Below are positions 9,089 to 17,095 of a stretch of DNA of 32,155 bases, piece after piece. This stretch comes from Acidobacteriota bacterium. Its GTDB lineage: Bacteria > Acidobacteriota > Terriglobia > Acidiferrales > UBA7541. Location: positions 1-32,155 of the forward strand of contig QHYE01000104.1 in NCBI GenBank assembly GCA_003224055.1, written 5' to 3'. Each line of letters begins with the position of its first letter. Positions within the stretch are counted from its first letter, which is position 1. The notes below the pieces were generated by a model. That model was not told the DNA's origin. It searched no databases and saw nothing but the letters and a program-made list of their open reading frames with translations. Made by a program: the position numbers and the translations under genes.

Positions 9089-9436
9089 GTCGGGTGGGGA
9101 AGCGCTCCGAAGGTCAGACTTCTCTGTTGTAGTTATTTGCCTTACCGGGCCATTGATCCCAGGCAGAGTCAATTGTCAAGCGGAGCAGCGACTCTAAGAA
9201 TCTCACGGGTTCGGAATTTGAGTGCACACGCATTTTCAAACTCCAAGTTGAGTCGTCCTTACAGTCACGGAAAGCAACAAGGAAAGGCAGGACACAAGAT
9301 TGGGTGTGTATGCCGCGGCTCCCGGACTAACCCAGATTCGACGCCCCGCGGCCAAGATTCGCCCGGCCTCGTCAGTGGGACCGGCAAGCGCAGCTCGCCA
9401 CGGTGGGTTCACCGCCGAAGGGGGTAGACGAGCAAG

Positions 9437-9475
9437 TTGTCGGGATTTTGTCACCAGCATGTAAAAGTTTTGTTT
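9437..9475 (+). promoter_or_regulatory. Four TTGTCA-like repeats at exact 11-bp spacing
   Basis: TTGTCG (9437-9442), TTGTCA (9448-9453), ATGTAA (9459-9464) and TTGTTT (9470-9475) start exactly 11 bp apart. The array ends 112 bp upstream of the porin start at 9588, whose operon leads to the response regulator at 12014. Relative to its gene it is in the opposite orientation to the other arrays. Candidate OmpR/PhoB-type operator. Confidence 0.6.
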
Positions 9476-9587
9476 GCATCAGCGGGAGCGCATCATTAGC
9501 GGGGTTTACTTCGTGTACGGCGAAGCGGCTTAATTCCTGTCCGGAGTACAATTGAAAGCTCGTCGATGCTTTGGGAGGAGAGACTAT

Positions 9588-11150
9588 ATGAACCTTTCTA
9601 CCAGAGGCCTGTTGCGAGCAAGTGGGCGCTTGCTGTGCGTAGTGCTCGCGGGTGGCTTGCCCGCGTTTGCTCAATCCGCTTCCGCACCAGCGAGCCAAGC
9701 CGAACTGGACGCCAAAGTTCGAATGTTGTGCCAAACGCTCGAAGAGACGCGCGTCGAGCTCTCGGAGTCGCGATCGGAAATCCGGCAGCTCCGGGCAATG
9801 CTTGAACTAGTGCTGCGGAAAATGGGGGAGCCTGACAAACCTGCGCCCGCTGCCGTGGCCCCTCGAGAACAGGCACCCGAAAAATCCTCTGGAAACTCTC
9901 AAGAGACGAAATCAAACGATGAGCAGAACCTGGCCCGCATTACTGAGGACGATTGGCAGATTGCAAAGGCAAGGTTGGAGGAACTCCAACAAGACAAAGT
10001 GGAAAGCAGCTCAAAGTACCGGCTGAAGCTTTCGGGCATAGCCTTGTTCAACGCATTCGGCCAGACGGGTCATATGGACAACCTGGACGCGCCAACCGTC
10101 GCAATCCAGCAAGCACCCGGAGCGTCATCGGGCAGCCTCGGCGCTTCACTCAGGCAATCGATTGTCGGACTGACAGGTGTTGGCCCCAGTATCTACGGTG
10201 CAAGAACGTCCGGCGACGTTCAAATGGATTTCTTCGGCGGGTTGCCAAGCGGCTACGGGGCGGCAACTTCAGGCGTGATGCGCCTGCGTGTTGCCCGGAT
10301 TCGATTCGACTGGGAAAATACTTCAGTTGTTGTCGGCCTGGATGTACCCCTTTTCTCTCCAAATACGCCCACCTCTTACATGTCACTGGCCGTGCCGGCA
10401 TTCGCCTCTGCCGGAAACCTTTGGACGTGGACGCCTACGATTCGCGTTGAACAACGATGGCCGACATCTGTTTCACTGTTCAAAATCGAAGCAGGTGTCA
10501 TGGATCCCTCAAGGTATGCCAGCTCCAGCGCGAGTGTGCGCACTGCAAACCCCGGAGAAAGCTCTCGCAAGCCGGCTTATTCGCTGAGAATATCGGCAAA
10601 CGGAAGGAGCGAAAATCGGCCCCTATCCATTGCAGTTTCCGGCATTTACTTGCCGCAGCGCTATGGAGGGGAGACAGCCTCTGGATGGGGCGGTGTAACG
10701 GATTGGCGGCTGCCGTTGTTTCCGCATATGGAGTGGAGCGGCGAGTTCTTTGCAGGCAAAGGCCTGGACGTCTTTGGTGGAGTGCCCTACGTATTAGTTC
10801 AGCCTTCAGACCTCAATCGCTATAATTCTGTTACGGCGCCTGCTCTAGCCGGAATCAGGATGCTTGGCGGGTGGTCGCAAGTGAAGGTCAAGTTGAATTT
10901 CCGGAACGAATTTAACTTGGCAGCTGGCTCGGGCGCTCGCAGCGCCCGTGGTACACGTCAAACAGCTTTACTCGACCCGACTCTCCAATTCCTGTCGCGT
11001 CGTAACGATATGTGGTTTGTGAATTACATCTTTCGGCCACGGTCTGACCTTGTGTTTTCGACTGAGTACCGCCGCCTGAGGACCTACCAGGTCTCGGGAA
11101 CTCCGGCGATCGCCGGTCAAGTCGGCCTGGCAATGGGGTTCATTTTCTAG
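9588..11150 (+). CDS. Outer-membrane porin with N-terminal coiled coil
   Basis: 520 aa from the ATG at 9588, preceded by GGGAGGAGAG (9573-9582); an ATG at 9552 lacks this site. A signal peptide (GRLLCVVLAGGLPAFAQ) is followed by a heptad-rich helix (about residues 33-75: AELDAKVRMLCQTLEETRVEL, RQLRAMLELVLRKM) and a Pro/Glu-rich linker, then from about residue 135 a beta-barrel ending in LAMGFIF with a terminal Phe. The coiled coil before the barrel resembles trimeric porins that span the periplasm. No heme motif is present, unlike the porin at 4339. The substrate is unknown. The next gene, a blue-copper protein, begins at once downstream, which hints at a role in metal or redox handling. Confidence 0.65.
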   Translation: MNLSTRGLLRASGRLLCVVLAGGLPAFAQSASAPASQAELDAKVRMLCQTLEETRVELSESRSEIRQLRAMLELVLRKMGEPDKPAPAAVAPREQAPEKSSGNSQETKSNDEQNLARITEDDWQIAKARLEELQQDKVESSSKYRLKLSGIALFNAFGQTGHMDNLDAPTVAIQQAPGASSGSLGASLRQSIVGLTGVGPSIYGARTSGDVQMDFFGGLPSGYGAATSGVMRLRVARIRFDWENTSVVVGLDVPLFSPNTPTSYMSLAVPAFASAGNLWTWTPTIRVEQRWPTSVSLFKIEAGVMDPSRYASSSASVRTANPGESSRKPAYSLRISANGRSENRPLSIAVSGIYLPQRYGGETASGWGGVTDWRLPLFPHMEWSGEFFAGKGLDVFGGVPYVLVQPSDLNRYNSVTAPALAGIRMLGGWSQVKVKLNFRNEFNLAAGSGARSARGTRQTALLDPTLQFLSRRNDMWFVNYIFRPRSDLVFSTEYRRLRTYQVSGTPAIAGQVGLAMGFIF

Positions 11151-11156
11151 TTGGCT

Positions 11157-11891
11157 ATGAAGACCTGTCCACGCGGAATCGTCCCGTCGCTTTTGATCTT
11201 CTTCATCTCGGCGGCGGCGCAAACAAACGACCTTACTGGCCATCCGGCGCAGGCGGTCAAGGGTGAGGTCAGGCTGATTCAGGTAGACTCGGGGGGGACC
11301 GTAATGGACAGTTCCCGGGTAGTGGTTTGGCTCGTTCCTTTGGACACGGTCCGCCCGATTCGATTCAACGCTGAGCGACCGAACTACCGTATGGTGCAAC
11401 ACAACAAGACGTTCGAACCCAATTTGTTGGTCGTGCCCATGGGAAGCGTCGTCGTTTTTCCGAACCTCGATCCATGGTTTCACAGCGTGTTTTCGCTTTA
11501 CCGCGGGAAACGGTTTGACCTCGGACTTCATGAGGCGGGATCGCGGCAAGAGGTAAGATTCGACCGCCCTGGCGCATCTTATGTATTCTGCAACATTCAT
11601 CCGGAAATGGTGGCGGTTGTATTAACCGTGGACTCGGAATTCTATGGAATATCTGACAAAGCTGGACACATTTCCATCGCTGCCGTCCCTCCCGGAAGAT
11701 ACCTTCTTCGCGTGTGGTCCGAGAACGCCACTCCGGAGGCTCTGCGAGCCCTCGAACGTCTGATCATAATAGGCAACGGGAGCCACATCCTTCCGACGGT
11801 CTCGATTCCAGCGACCAGGCAAATTTCGATGAAGCACAAAAACAAGTTCGGGCGAGATTATGATCCCAAGGTACTGACGCCAGAGTACTAA
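11157..11891 (+). CDS. Secreted cupredoxin-like protein
   Basis: 244 aa from the ATG at 11157; a TTG at 11151, immediately after the porin stop, is an alternative start. The signal peptide is short (IVPSLLIFFISAAAQ). The cupredoxin region has candidate copper ligands His109 (LDPWFHSVFS) and Cys145, His148 and Met151 in VFCNIHPEM. A small regulatory-type beta domain follows (YGISDKAGHISIAAVPPGRYLLRVW). The architecture matches the protein at 6695, so the two are probably distant paralogs in parallel porin plus copper-protein units. The start is within a few bases of the porin stop, so they are co-transcribed. It is likely a periplasmic electron carrier or copper-binding protein; the function is inferred only. 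Confidence 0.7.
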   Translation: MKTCPRGIVPSLLIFFISAAAQTNDLTGHPAQAVKGEVRLIQVDSGGTVMDSSRVVVWLVPLDTVRPIRFNAERPNYRMVQHNKTFEPNLLVVPMGSVVVFPNLDPWFHSVFSLYRGKRFDLGLHEAGSRQEVRFDRPGASYVFCNIHPEMVAVVLTVDSEFYGISDKAGHISIAAVPPGRYLLRVWSENATPEALRALERLIIIGNGSHILPTVSIPATRQISMKHKNKFGRDYDPKVLTPEY

Positions 11892-12013
11892 AATCTTGCG
11901 TCTTCAAATCCAAAAGATGGCGGCACCCGTGCAATGGCGAGCCGCTCCCTCTTACGGAAGGTTGACAACTGTTACATATATGGGACCAACTTGGAAGATT
12001 CGGGGACGACAGA

Positions 12014-12751
12014 ATGGAAACCGTATTGGTGGTTGAAGACAGCCGCGCCATGCAGCGGACTTTGCAGCGTCTGTTTGAATCGGACGGGTTGCAAGTCCGG
12101 CTTGCATCCGACGGCGTTGAAGGCCTTGAGAGCTTCAAGAAACAGACGCCGAGCGTCGTGGTACTTGACCTCAAACTCCCGCGCCTGCCTGGCAAAGAAG
12201 TCTGCCGCGCGCTCAAGGCCTATGCAGCATCGGTCCCGATCGTCGTATTGAGCGCCAATACGGAAGTTGAGGACAAGGTTCTGCTTCTCGAACTCGGCGC
12301 GGACGACTACGTTACAAAGCCCTTTAGCCCTAAAGAGCTGCTCGCCCGTGTGCGTCGTGCGATGCGCCGCGGCGAACCAAGCACACCACATGGCACAACC
12401 GTCGCAGCGGAGACGCCCCAACATGAACTGCTGGCGTTCGGCGATATACGAATCGATTTTACTAGCATGGAGGCGGCGCGCACGGGCAAACCCGTCACAC
12501 TCACGACTCAGGAATTCAAACTGCTCAAGTTTTTCGCGCGCTCGCCTGGCAGAGTCATTTCACGAGAAGAATTGCTGAACGAAGTGTGGGGATACACCAA
12601 TTATCCGACCACTCGCACTGTCGATAACCATATCCTTCGTCTTCGGCAAAAACTCGAAGCTGACCCTGCCAACCCGCGCTACTTTCTGACCATGCACGGT
12701 TCGGGTTACAAGTTCGCACCCGACAGTGTAATGAATGGCCCTGAGAAATAA
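12014..12751 (+). CDS. OmpR/PhoB-family response regulator
   Basis: 245 aa. The receiver domain covers residues 1-120 with acidic E8/D9, phospho-acceptor Asp52 (VVVLDLKLPRLPG), Ser80 and Lys102 (DDYVTKPF). A winged-helix DNA-binding domain of the Trans_reg_C type follows from about residue 140 (LTTQEFKLLKFFARSPGRVIS, RTVDNHILRLRQKLE, GSGYKF). It acts as a cytoplasmic transcription factor phosphorylated by the kinase encoded 20 nt downstream. It lies 122 bp after the cupredoxin gene. Just upstream, TTGACAACTGTTACAT (11962-11977) contains reversed TTGTCA and ATGTAA hexamers, but with 9-bp rather than 11-bp spacing, so autoregulation is only a possibility. It is the best candidate to bind the phased arrays at 4170, 9050 and 9437. 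Confidence 0.9.
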   Translation: METVLVVEDSRAMQRTLQRLFESDGLQVRLASDGVEGLESFKKQTPSVVVLDLKLPRLPGKEVCRALKAYAASVPIVVLSANTEVEDKVLLLELGADDYVTKPFSPKELLARVRRAMRRGEPSTPHGTTVAAETPQHELLAFGDIRIDFTSMEAARTGKPVTLTTQEFKLLKFFARSPGRVISREELLNEVWGYTNYPTTRTVDNHILRLRQKLEADPANPRYFLTMHGSGYKFAPDSVMNGPEK

Positions 12752-12771
12752 GGCAGTTCACGGGGAATCCC

Positions 12772-14538
12772 ATGGCGCTTCTGCGGCTACGAACGCAGCT
12801 TCTCATTGCGACCTTGCTGATTATATCCACGTTAACGGGCGCCCTGCTCTTCATCGTCCGGCATGCCGTTCGGTCGGAACTCAACCAGGAAGTGCTGCAG
12901 AGCACCGACACCTCGATCCGCGCATTCCAAAGTGTTCAACGGCAACGTGAGTTCCAACTGTCCCAAACGGCGGCCATGCTGGCCGAGCTTCCTACTTTGA
13001 AGGCGTTAATGACAACCGAGGACGCGCTCACGATTCAGGATGCATCAGAGCCCTTCTGGAAGCTCGCGGGCAGTGACCTGTTTCTTCTGGCCAGGTCCGA
13101 CGGGAAAGTTCTGGGATTTCACGTCAAGAAACAGGGGTGGAGTCCGCGTGTCGCCGAGGCCGATCTTAGGAGATCCACGGAACAAGGAGAAGATGCAGCG
13201 TGGTGGTACGCGGACAATCAACTCTATTGGGTGTTCTTACGTCCGATAAACGTCGGGCCGGAGAATGACAGGAAACAACTTGGGGTGCTTGCCGTGGGGT
13301 ACCAGGTGGATTCCACTGTGGCCGAACAACTCGCGCTCGTTTCAGGCAGTCAGATTGTTCTTGCGATAGGCGACATCGTAATTGCTTCCACCCTTCCGTC
13401 GCGTGAGGAAAGTGAATTGAGGAGATGGGTTGGCCGGAAAGATCTCGGCCCCCCAACCAGAACGCAGGAGCTGACTCTTGGCACCGATCAATACCAAGTC
13501 GCATCGGTCTTGATCCACGAAGGTCCGCCGACCCCGGTGCGGTGCTATGTGCTCTTGTCCTTTCAACGGTCGAACAGTTTCCTTCAGCGACTCAATCGCA
13601 CAATCTTTATTCTCGGAATCTCAGCTGTGTTCCTGAGTGCTTTGCTGCTCAGCTTTGTCTCCCGCACGATCACACATCCCTTGGACAATCTTGTCTCCGG
13701 TGTCCGTGCACTCGCCGCCGGCGACTACATGTTTTCAATCACGCCGCGCGGGAGCAGTGAAGTTGCGGAATTGGGAGTGGCCTTCTCAAAAATGCGCGGC
13801 GAACTGTTGGCATCCCAACAGCGGTGGATCGCAAGCGAGCGGATCGCGGCTTTGGGCAGGGCCGCAAGCTCAATCTCTCACGATCTTCGCCACCACTTGG
13901 CGGCGGTCGTCGCGAACGCGGAGTTCTTGTACGAAGCGGAGAACTTGAAGCTCAACAGGGACGAGATCTACGAAGAGATCAAGACTGCGTCCGCTGAAAT
14001 GACCGATCTGCTGGATTCCCTGCGCGAATTAGCGCGAGAAGACAGCGCCGTATCTCCCACGTCCGCATTTCTCGATCAGACCGTCCGCCACGCGGTCGAA
14101 TCCGTGCTCACCAAGCCGGAGTTACGAAGCCGCCGGATTTCGATAACCGCGTCGGGCGAAATGGAGGGGTTCTTCGACCCTAAGAAGATGGAGCGAGCAT
14201 TTTTCAATCTGGTGCTGAACGCGTGTGAAGCTACGGCTCAGCGGCAGGGTCAGATCCGTGTCGAACTCCATTCCTCCCCGGAATCGTTTGAGGTTCGCGT
14301 CACGGACAACGGCCCTGGCATACCGGCATCGATCCGCAGCACGTTGTTCGATCCCTTCGTCAGCTCCGGAAAACCGAACGGCACTGGCCTTGGTCTCGCG
14401 ATTGTGAACAAAATCATTCACGATCACGGCGGATCCGTGAGCATCGAGCAAACTTCCGAAGCCGGAACAGTTTTTCTCGTCAAACTCCCGCGCTCTTCGC
14501 GTGCCGTGCGTGCAAGCTCACAGGCGACAGTCACTTAA
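12772..14538 (+). CDS. Membrane sensor histidine kinase
   Basis: 588 aa, partner of the response regulator upstream. TM1 is near residues 8-29 (LLIATLLIISTLTGALLFIV). A periplasmic sensor of ~240 residues follows, with a CACHE-like look (DLFLLARSDGKVLGFH, LGVLAVGYQVD). TM2 (FILGISAVFLSALLLSFVS) leads into a HAMP domain. The phosphorylated His370 lies in SSISHDLRHHLAAVVANAEF, an atypical H box with HDLRH rather than HELRTP. The ATPase domain has the N box NLVLNACEA, the G1 box DNGPGIP and the G2 box GTGLGLAIV. The likely signal is an extracytoplasmic small molecule or redox state, but no ligand can be read from the sequence. The extra basic HH pair after the phospho-His puts it in the HisKA variants common in PAS/CACHE kinases. 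Confidence 0.88.
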   Translation: MALLRLRTQLLIATLLIISTLTGALLFIVRHAVRSELNQEVLQSTDTSIRAFQSVQRQREFQLSQTAAMLAELPTLKALMTTEDALTIQDASEPFWKLAGSDLFLLARSDGKVLGFHVKKQGWSPRVAEADLRRSTEQGEDAAWWYADNQLYWVFLRPINVGPENDRKQLGVLAVGYQVDSTVAEQLALVSGSQIVLAIGDIVIASTLPSREESELRRWVGRKDLGPPTRTQELTLGTDQYQVASVLIHEGPPTPVRCYVLLSFQRSNSFLQRLNRTIFILGISAVFLSALLLSFVSRTITHPLDNLVSGVRALAAGDYMFSITPRGSSEVAELGVAFSKMRGELLASQQRWIASERIAALGRAASSISHDLRHHLAAVVANAEFLYEAENLKLNRDEIYEEIKTASAEMTDLLDSLRELAREDSAVSPTSAFLDQTVRHAVESVLTKPELRSRRISITASGEMEGFFDPKKMERAFFNLVLNACEATAQRQGQIRVELHSSPESFEVRVTDNGPGIPASIRSTLFDPFVSSGKPNGTGLGLAIVNKIIHDHGGSVSIEQTSEAGTVFLVKLPRSSRAVRASSQATVT

Positions 14539-14912
14539 TCAAAACTGCGGCGCTTGCTCGGCCTAGCTCTTGCTTAGGCTGGCGCGCATATGGTTAGAGC
14601 GGTCAATGCGGAACAGCGACGGTCCAGATCCGAGCTTGCCCATAAAATACGACATCGGCCAGACGATAAAATACCAGACTGTCGCTGTTCAACCACTTCA
14701 GATCGAGAGTTTCGTCCATATTCTTCTAGGTTACCGCCCGCTGCTCAGAACCTTGAGCAGTCGGAATGACCCAGATCGATCCGAAGGCAACGAGGAATCT
14801 CTCTTTTGCTTGAATTGTTTGCGCAGAGAGATTCCTCGCGAAGTTTACTCTGAGCGGAGTAAGAGGGCATCCTGCTCGGAGGGGAGGGGGAAAATGGTCC
14901 ACCCGCGCCTTG
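14539..14912. other. Intergenic region with inverted repeat
   Basis: 374 bp between the kinase gene and the leftward cupredoxin pseudogene. It holds the perfect inverted repeat at 14791-14838. An unsupported 38-codon frame exists on the - strand (14603-14719). Otherwise nothing is recognised. Confidence 0.4.
14791..14838. repeat. Perfect 13-bp inverted repeat with 22-nt loop
   Basis: CGAGGAATCTCTC (14791-14803) pairs with GAGAGATTCCTCG (14826-14838). It lies downstream of the leftward cupredoxin gene and could end its transcript, though no T tract follows. Nearby sequence (GTCGGAATGACC at 14759, GAGCGGAGTAAGAGGGCATCC after it) has the flavour of the palindromic interspersed repeats seen in many Acidobacteria, so a repeat-family remnant is an alternative. 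Confidence 0.5.
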
Positions 14913-15529
14913 TCAGTGATGTTCTTGATGCTCCTGGTGCTCCCCCTTCTCATGTTTGACAACCAAGCGCATCCAGGGATGGACGCAGCACTGAAACTTT
15001 TGTTTTTCGTCATCCCCAATCGTCGGACCCTGCTCGGTTTCGCCAGCAAGAAGAGATTGCCCGGGCCCGGCGGCTGCGGGACGAGGCTCCCATCAGGAAG
15101 AACTCGCGCGCACTCCGGCGCGAGGACGGGGTTTCCGGACAGCGCATTCAGGAGAGTCACAAACCCGCCGCCGAACTCCTCGACCCTTGTGAACGTGTGC
15201 AGTTCGCCGCCGCGATTCACCAGGACCAGCTTCGTTTCCTCTTTGGCCCGAATTTCATCGGGATTGAATCGCCATTCGCCCACCGACTTCTCCTCACCAA
15301 GCTCCGCAATGAATGTATCAAATAGCATCAACCCGCTGCCGATACACGTGCCGGCGCCCACTGCTTGATTGAACGTCGGTGGGTCGCAGAAGTCGCGCAA
15401 GTGGATTTGGATCACGTCTGGCTTGTTTGACTCGTCTGCGCGCGCGCCTTTCCTCGTGGCGAAACCCAGGCCGATGACACAAACGAATACAACCAGTGGA
15501 AACACGATTCTTTCACGCAGTGTGTTCAT
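14913..15529 (-). pseudogene. Cupredoxin with His-rich tail, frameshifted near 15043
   Basis: The start codon at 15529 (MNTLRERIVF) has AGAGG upstream and begins a signal peptide. The first frame is good through GPGNLFLLA and carries a candidate copper His in GGELHTFTR. It then runs into an unrelated tail extending to 14726. In the neighbouring frame, starting at about 15045, the expected end appears: EQGPTIGDDEKQKF, CCVHPWMRLVV, a His-rich tail KHEKGEHQEHQEHH and a TGA at 14913. A single lost base between about 15038 and 15048 explains this: the span is 617 nt, one short of 206 codons. Intact, it would be a ~205-aa secreted copper protein with ligands Cys, His and Met. It could be a real mutation or a sequencing/assembly error. 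The His tail suggests metal scavenging. Confidence 0.75.
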
Positions 15530-15717
15530 TTTTGTTGGCCTCTTTTGCCTGAAATGGAATTGCGAGAAGCGTCTAACGGGATTGGGGCCGATTTCTGGAC
15601 CTGTCGAAGTGCAGTTTCGTGACGCTCATATAATACTCAGCGTCGCGGGAAGTCAATAGGAGCGTACTCCTTGCTGTTGTCGCTTGCTGCAGTTCAGCCC
15701 AGTGGGCGAGTAGCGAG

Positions 15718-16440
15718 TTATCGGGCACTGTCCATTTCAGGATGATGTGGATGGTGGGTGCTCAACTCTGCAAACCGCGCGAAAACGCCCTGGACAACAC
15801 GATCGCAGCGGACGCCCATAAATGGAAATGCATTTTTTGCTTCTGGTCCGACGCGCGCAAAAAGCCAGCCGCGCACCATCGCCCGGCCTCGATGCAGCCG
15901 AACCTTCACGTTCTGCTCGGTGAGGTCGAGCGCGGCGGCTGTCTCTGAAGTGCTCAACTCTTCGACGTCTCGCAGCATGACCACTGTTCGATACTGTTCC
16001 GGAAGGCCAAGCACTGCATCTTCCAGAAGCTGGCCGAGTTCGGCTCTGGACGCATTCTGCTCTGGATCAAGCGAAGTCTCGACCATATTCATAGAAAGTT
16101 CTCCATCATGCTCGGTGTCTTCCAGTTGCGGGTTGCGGTTGCGCAAGCGGAGCCGGGCCAACGCTTCGTGAACTGCAATGCGCGTCAACCAGGCAGAGAA
16201 AGGTGCTCGCCCAGCAAACTGGTCAAGGTGCTGATATGCCCGGACGTAGGCATCCTGCATCACGTCTTCCGCTTCGGCATCATCGCGCAAGATCGCGCGC
16301 GCGACACGATAGAGCCGCTGGTTGTACCGGCGCATAATGATCTCGTATAGGGCGGTATCTCCCGCGCGGATTCGGCCGACAACCTCCTCATCGGTCCATC
16401 CTTCTGACCTAGCCCTTCCCAGGATCTCAGTGCCTTCCAT
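15718..16440 (-). CDS. ECF-type RNA polymerase sigma factor
   Basis: About 240 aa from the ATG at 16440; an ATG three codons upstream (16449) is equally possible. Sigma region 2 is clear (YEIIMRRYNQRLYRVARAIL, AEDVMQDAYVRAYQHLDQF, APFSAWLTRIAVHEAL), and region 4 has GLPEQYRTVVMLRDVEELST and EQNVKVRLHRGRAMV. After region 4 there is an extra ~40-residue tail (FPFMGVRCDRVVQGVFARF, then HHPHHPEMD) carrying a Cys and a His cluster. Such tails can sense metals or redox in some ECF groups, but this is not shown here. No anti-sigma gene is adjacent. It is divergent from a DoxX-like gene. A possible ECF promoter, TGTAACC (16482-16476, - strand) with CTCTATAG 16 nt further on, would suggest autoregulation. 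Confidence 0.88.
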   Translation of the reverse strand: MEGTEILGRARSEGWTDEEVVGRIRAGDTALYEIIMRRYNQRLYRVARAILRDDAEAEDVMQDAYVRAYQHLDQFAGRAPFSAWLTRIAVHEALARLRLRNRNPQLEDTEHDGELSMNMVETSLDPEQNASRAELGQLLEDAVLGLPEQYRTVVMLRDVEELSTSETAAALDLTEQNVKVRLHRGRAMVRGWLFARVGPEAKNAFPFMGVRCDRVVQGVFARFAELSTHHPHHPEMDSAR

Positions 16441-16451
16441 AGCTCTCATAA

Positions 16452-16482
16452 CTATAGAGCGCAGAGGCGGAGAAAGGTTACA
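16452..16482 (-). promoter_or_regulatory. Possible ECF-type promoter of the sigma gene
   Basis: On the - strand TGTAACC (16482-16476) is followed after 16 nt by CTCTATAG (16459-16452). ECF promoters often have an AAC-containing -35 element at this spacing. The predicted RNA start would be very near the start codon, which makes the assignment uncertain. Confidence 0.3.
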
Positions 16483-16617
16483 CGCGGCTCGCTACAATCA
16501 GATTACTCCCTATGGCTCGTCTTCGGGCTGCCAGTTGTCGAATCGCGATTCTGTCACGCCACGAAAATCCTTGTAACCATCTGGGCCTTCGCCGCTCCCT
16601 TAAGTAGGGGGCAAAAA

Positions 16618-17019
16618 ATGACAGATTTCGATGACCGCCTCAACGCTGGCTGGTGGGCGCTGAGAATCGGTCTGGGAGCTGGGCCCATCATTACCGGCAT
16701 CGACAAATACTTCAACAAACTGACCGACTGGGGAATGTATTTGAGCCCCGTGGTGACAAAAGTTGTGCCGGTCAACGCAACAACCTTCATGCACGCCGTT
16801 GGCGTTATCGAAATTATCGCCGGCGTGATGGTTCTCAGCCGTTGGACAAGGCTCGGGAGTTATATCGTCATGCTTTGGTTGCTCGGCATTGCGGTGAATT
16901 TGCTGGCAACTGGCATGTTCTACGACCTTGCCATGCGAGACGTGGAGATTGCTATTGGTGCGTTCGCGTTATCGCAACTGACAGCGGTGCGCGAAGCGCA
17001 GGCCACGGCAAGACCATAA
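16618..17019 (+). CDS. DoxX-like small membrane protein
   Basis: 133 aa with GTAGGGGGC before the ATG at 16618. Four hydrophobic segments are visible (WWALRIGLGAGPIITGIDKY, VNATTFMHAVGVIEIIAGVMV, LGSYIVMLWLLGIAVNLLAT, DLAMRDVEIAIGAFALSQL), and the overall pattern fits the DoxX/DUF417-like group. The biochemical role is not known; relatives occur near oxidative-stress and sulfur genes. It is divergent from the ECF sigma gene. A perfect 12-bp palindrome (16540-16551) lies between the two and could be a shared operator. The next gene, a small secreted protein, starts 76 nt downstream and may be co-transcribed. Confidence 0.65.
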   Translation: MTDFDDRLNAGWWALRIGLGAGPIITGIDKYFNKLTDWGMYLSPVVTKVVPVNATTFMHAVGVIEIIAGVMVLSRWTRLGSYIVMLWLLGIAVNLLATGMFYDLAMRDVEIAIGAFALSQLTAVREAQATARP

Positions 17020-17095
17020 GCAAAAGGAGCGTCAAGTTCACAGTTTGCTGTAACTCGGTAATAGGATCCAAAACAAAACTCAATCGGAGGATACT

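Larger units (their letters stand above)
8925..9587. other. Long divergent intergenic region with two operator-like arrays
   Basis: 663 bp between the TIGR03118-like gene and the porin gene. It contains the arrays at 9050-9088 and 9437-9475. Open frames in between (for example 9083-9427 + and 9236-9460 -) have low-complexity, Arg/Pro/Ser-rich translations and no convincing ribosome sites, so I do not call genes there. A regulatory RNA cannot be excluded. Confidence 0.5.

Noticed and set aside
9083-9427. 114-codon + strand open frame in the long intergenic region
   Set aside because: No ribosome site, Arg/Ser/Pro-rich translation without family resemblance, and it begins inside an operator-like array.
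11962-11977. Operator-like TGACAA/TTACAT just before the response regulator gene
   Set aside because: Only two hexamers and 9-bp rather than 11-bp spacing, so it is not counted as a further array.
14603-14719. 38-codon - strand frame
   Set aside because: Weak ribosome site and no recognisable family; could be chance.
16535-16556. TTGTCG and CTGTCA as another response-regulator array
   Set aside because: The two hexamers start 16 bp apart with no third unit, which does not match the 11-bp phase of the real arrays.
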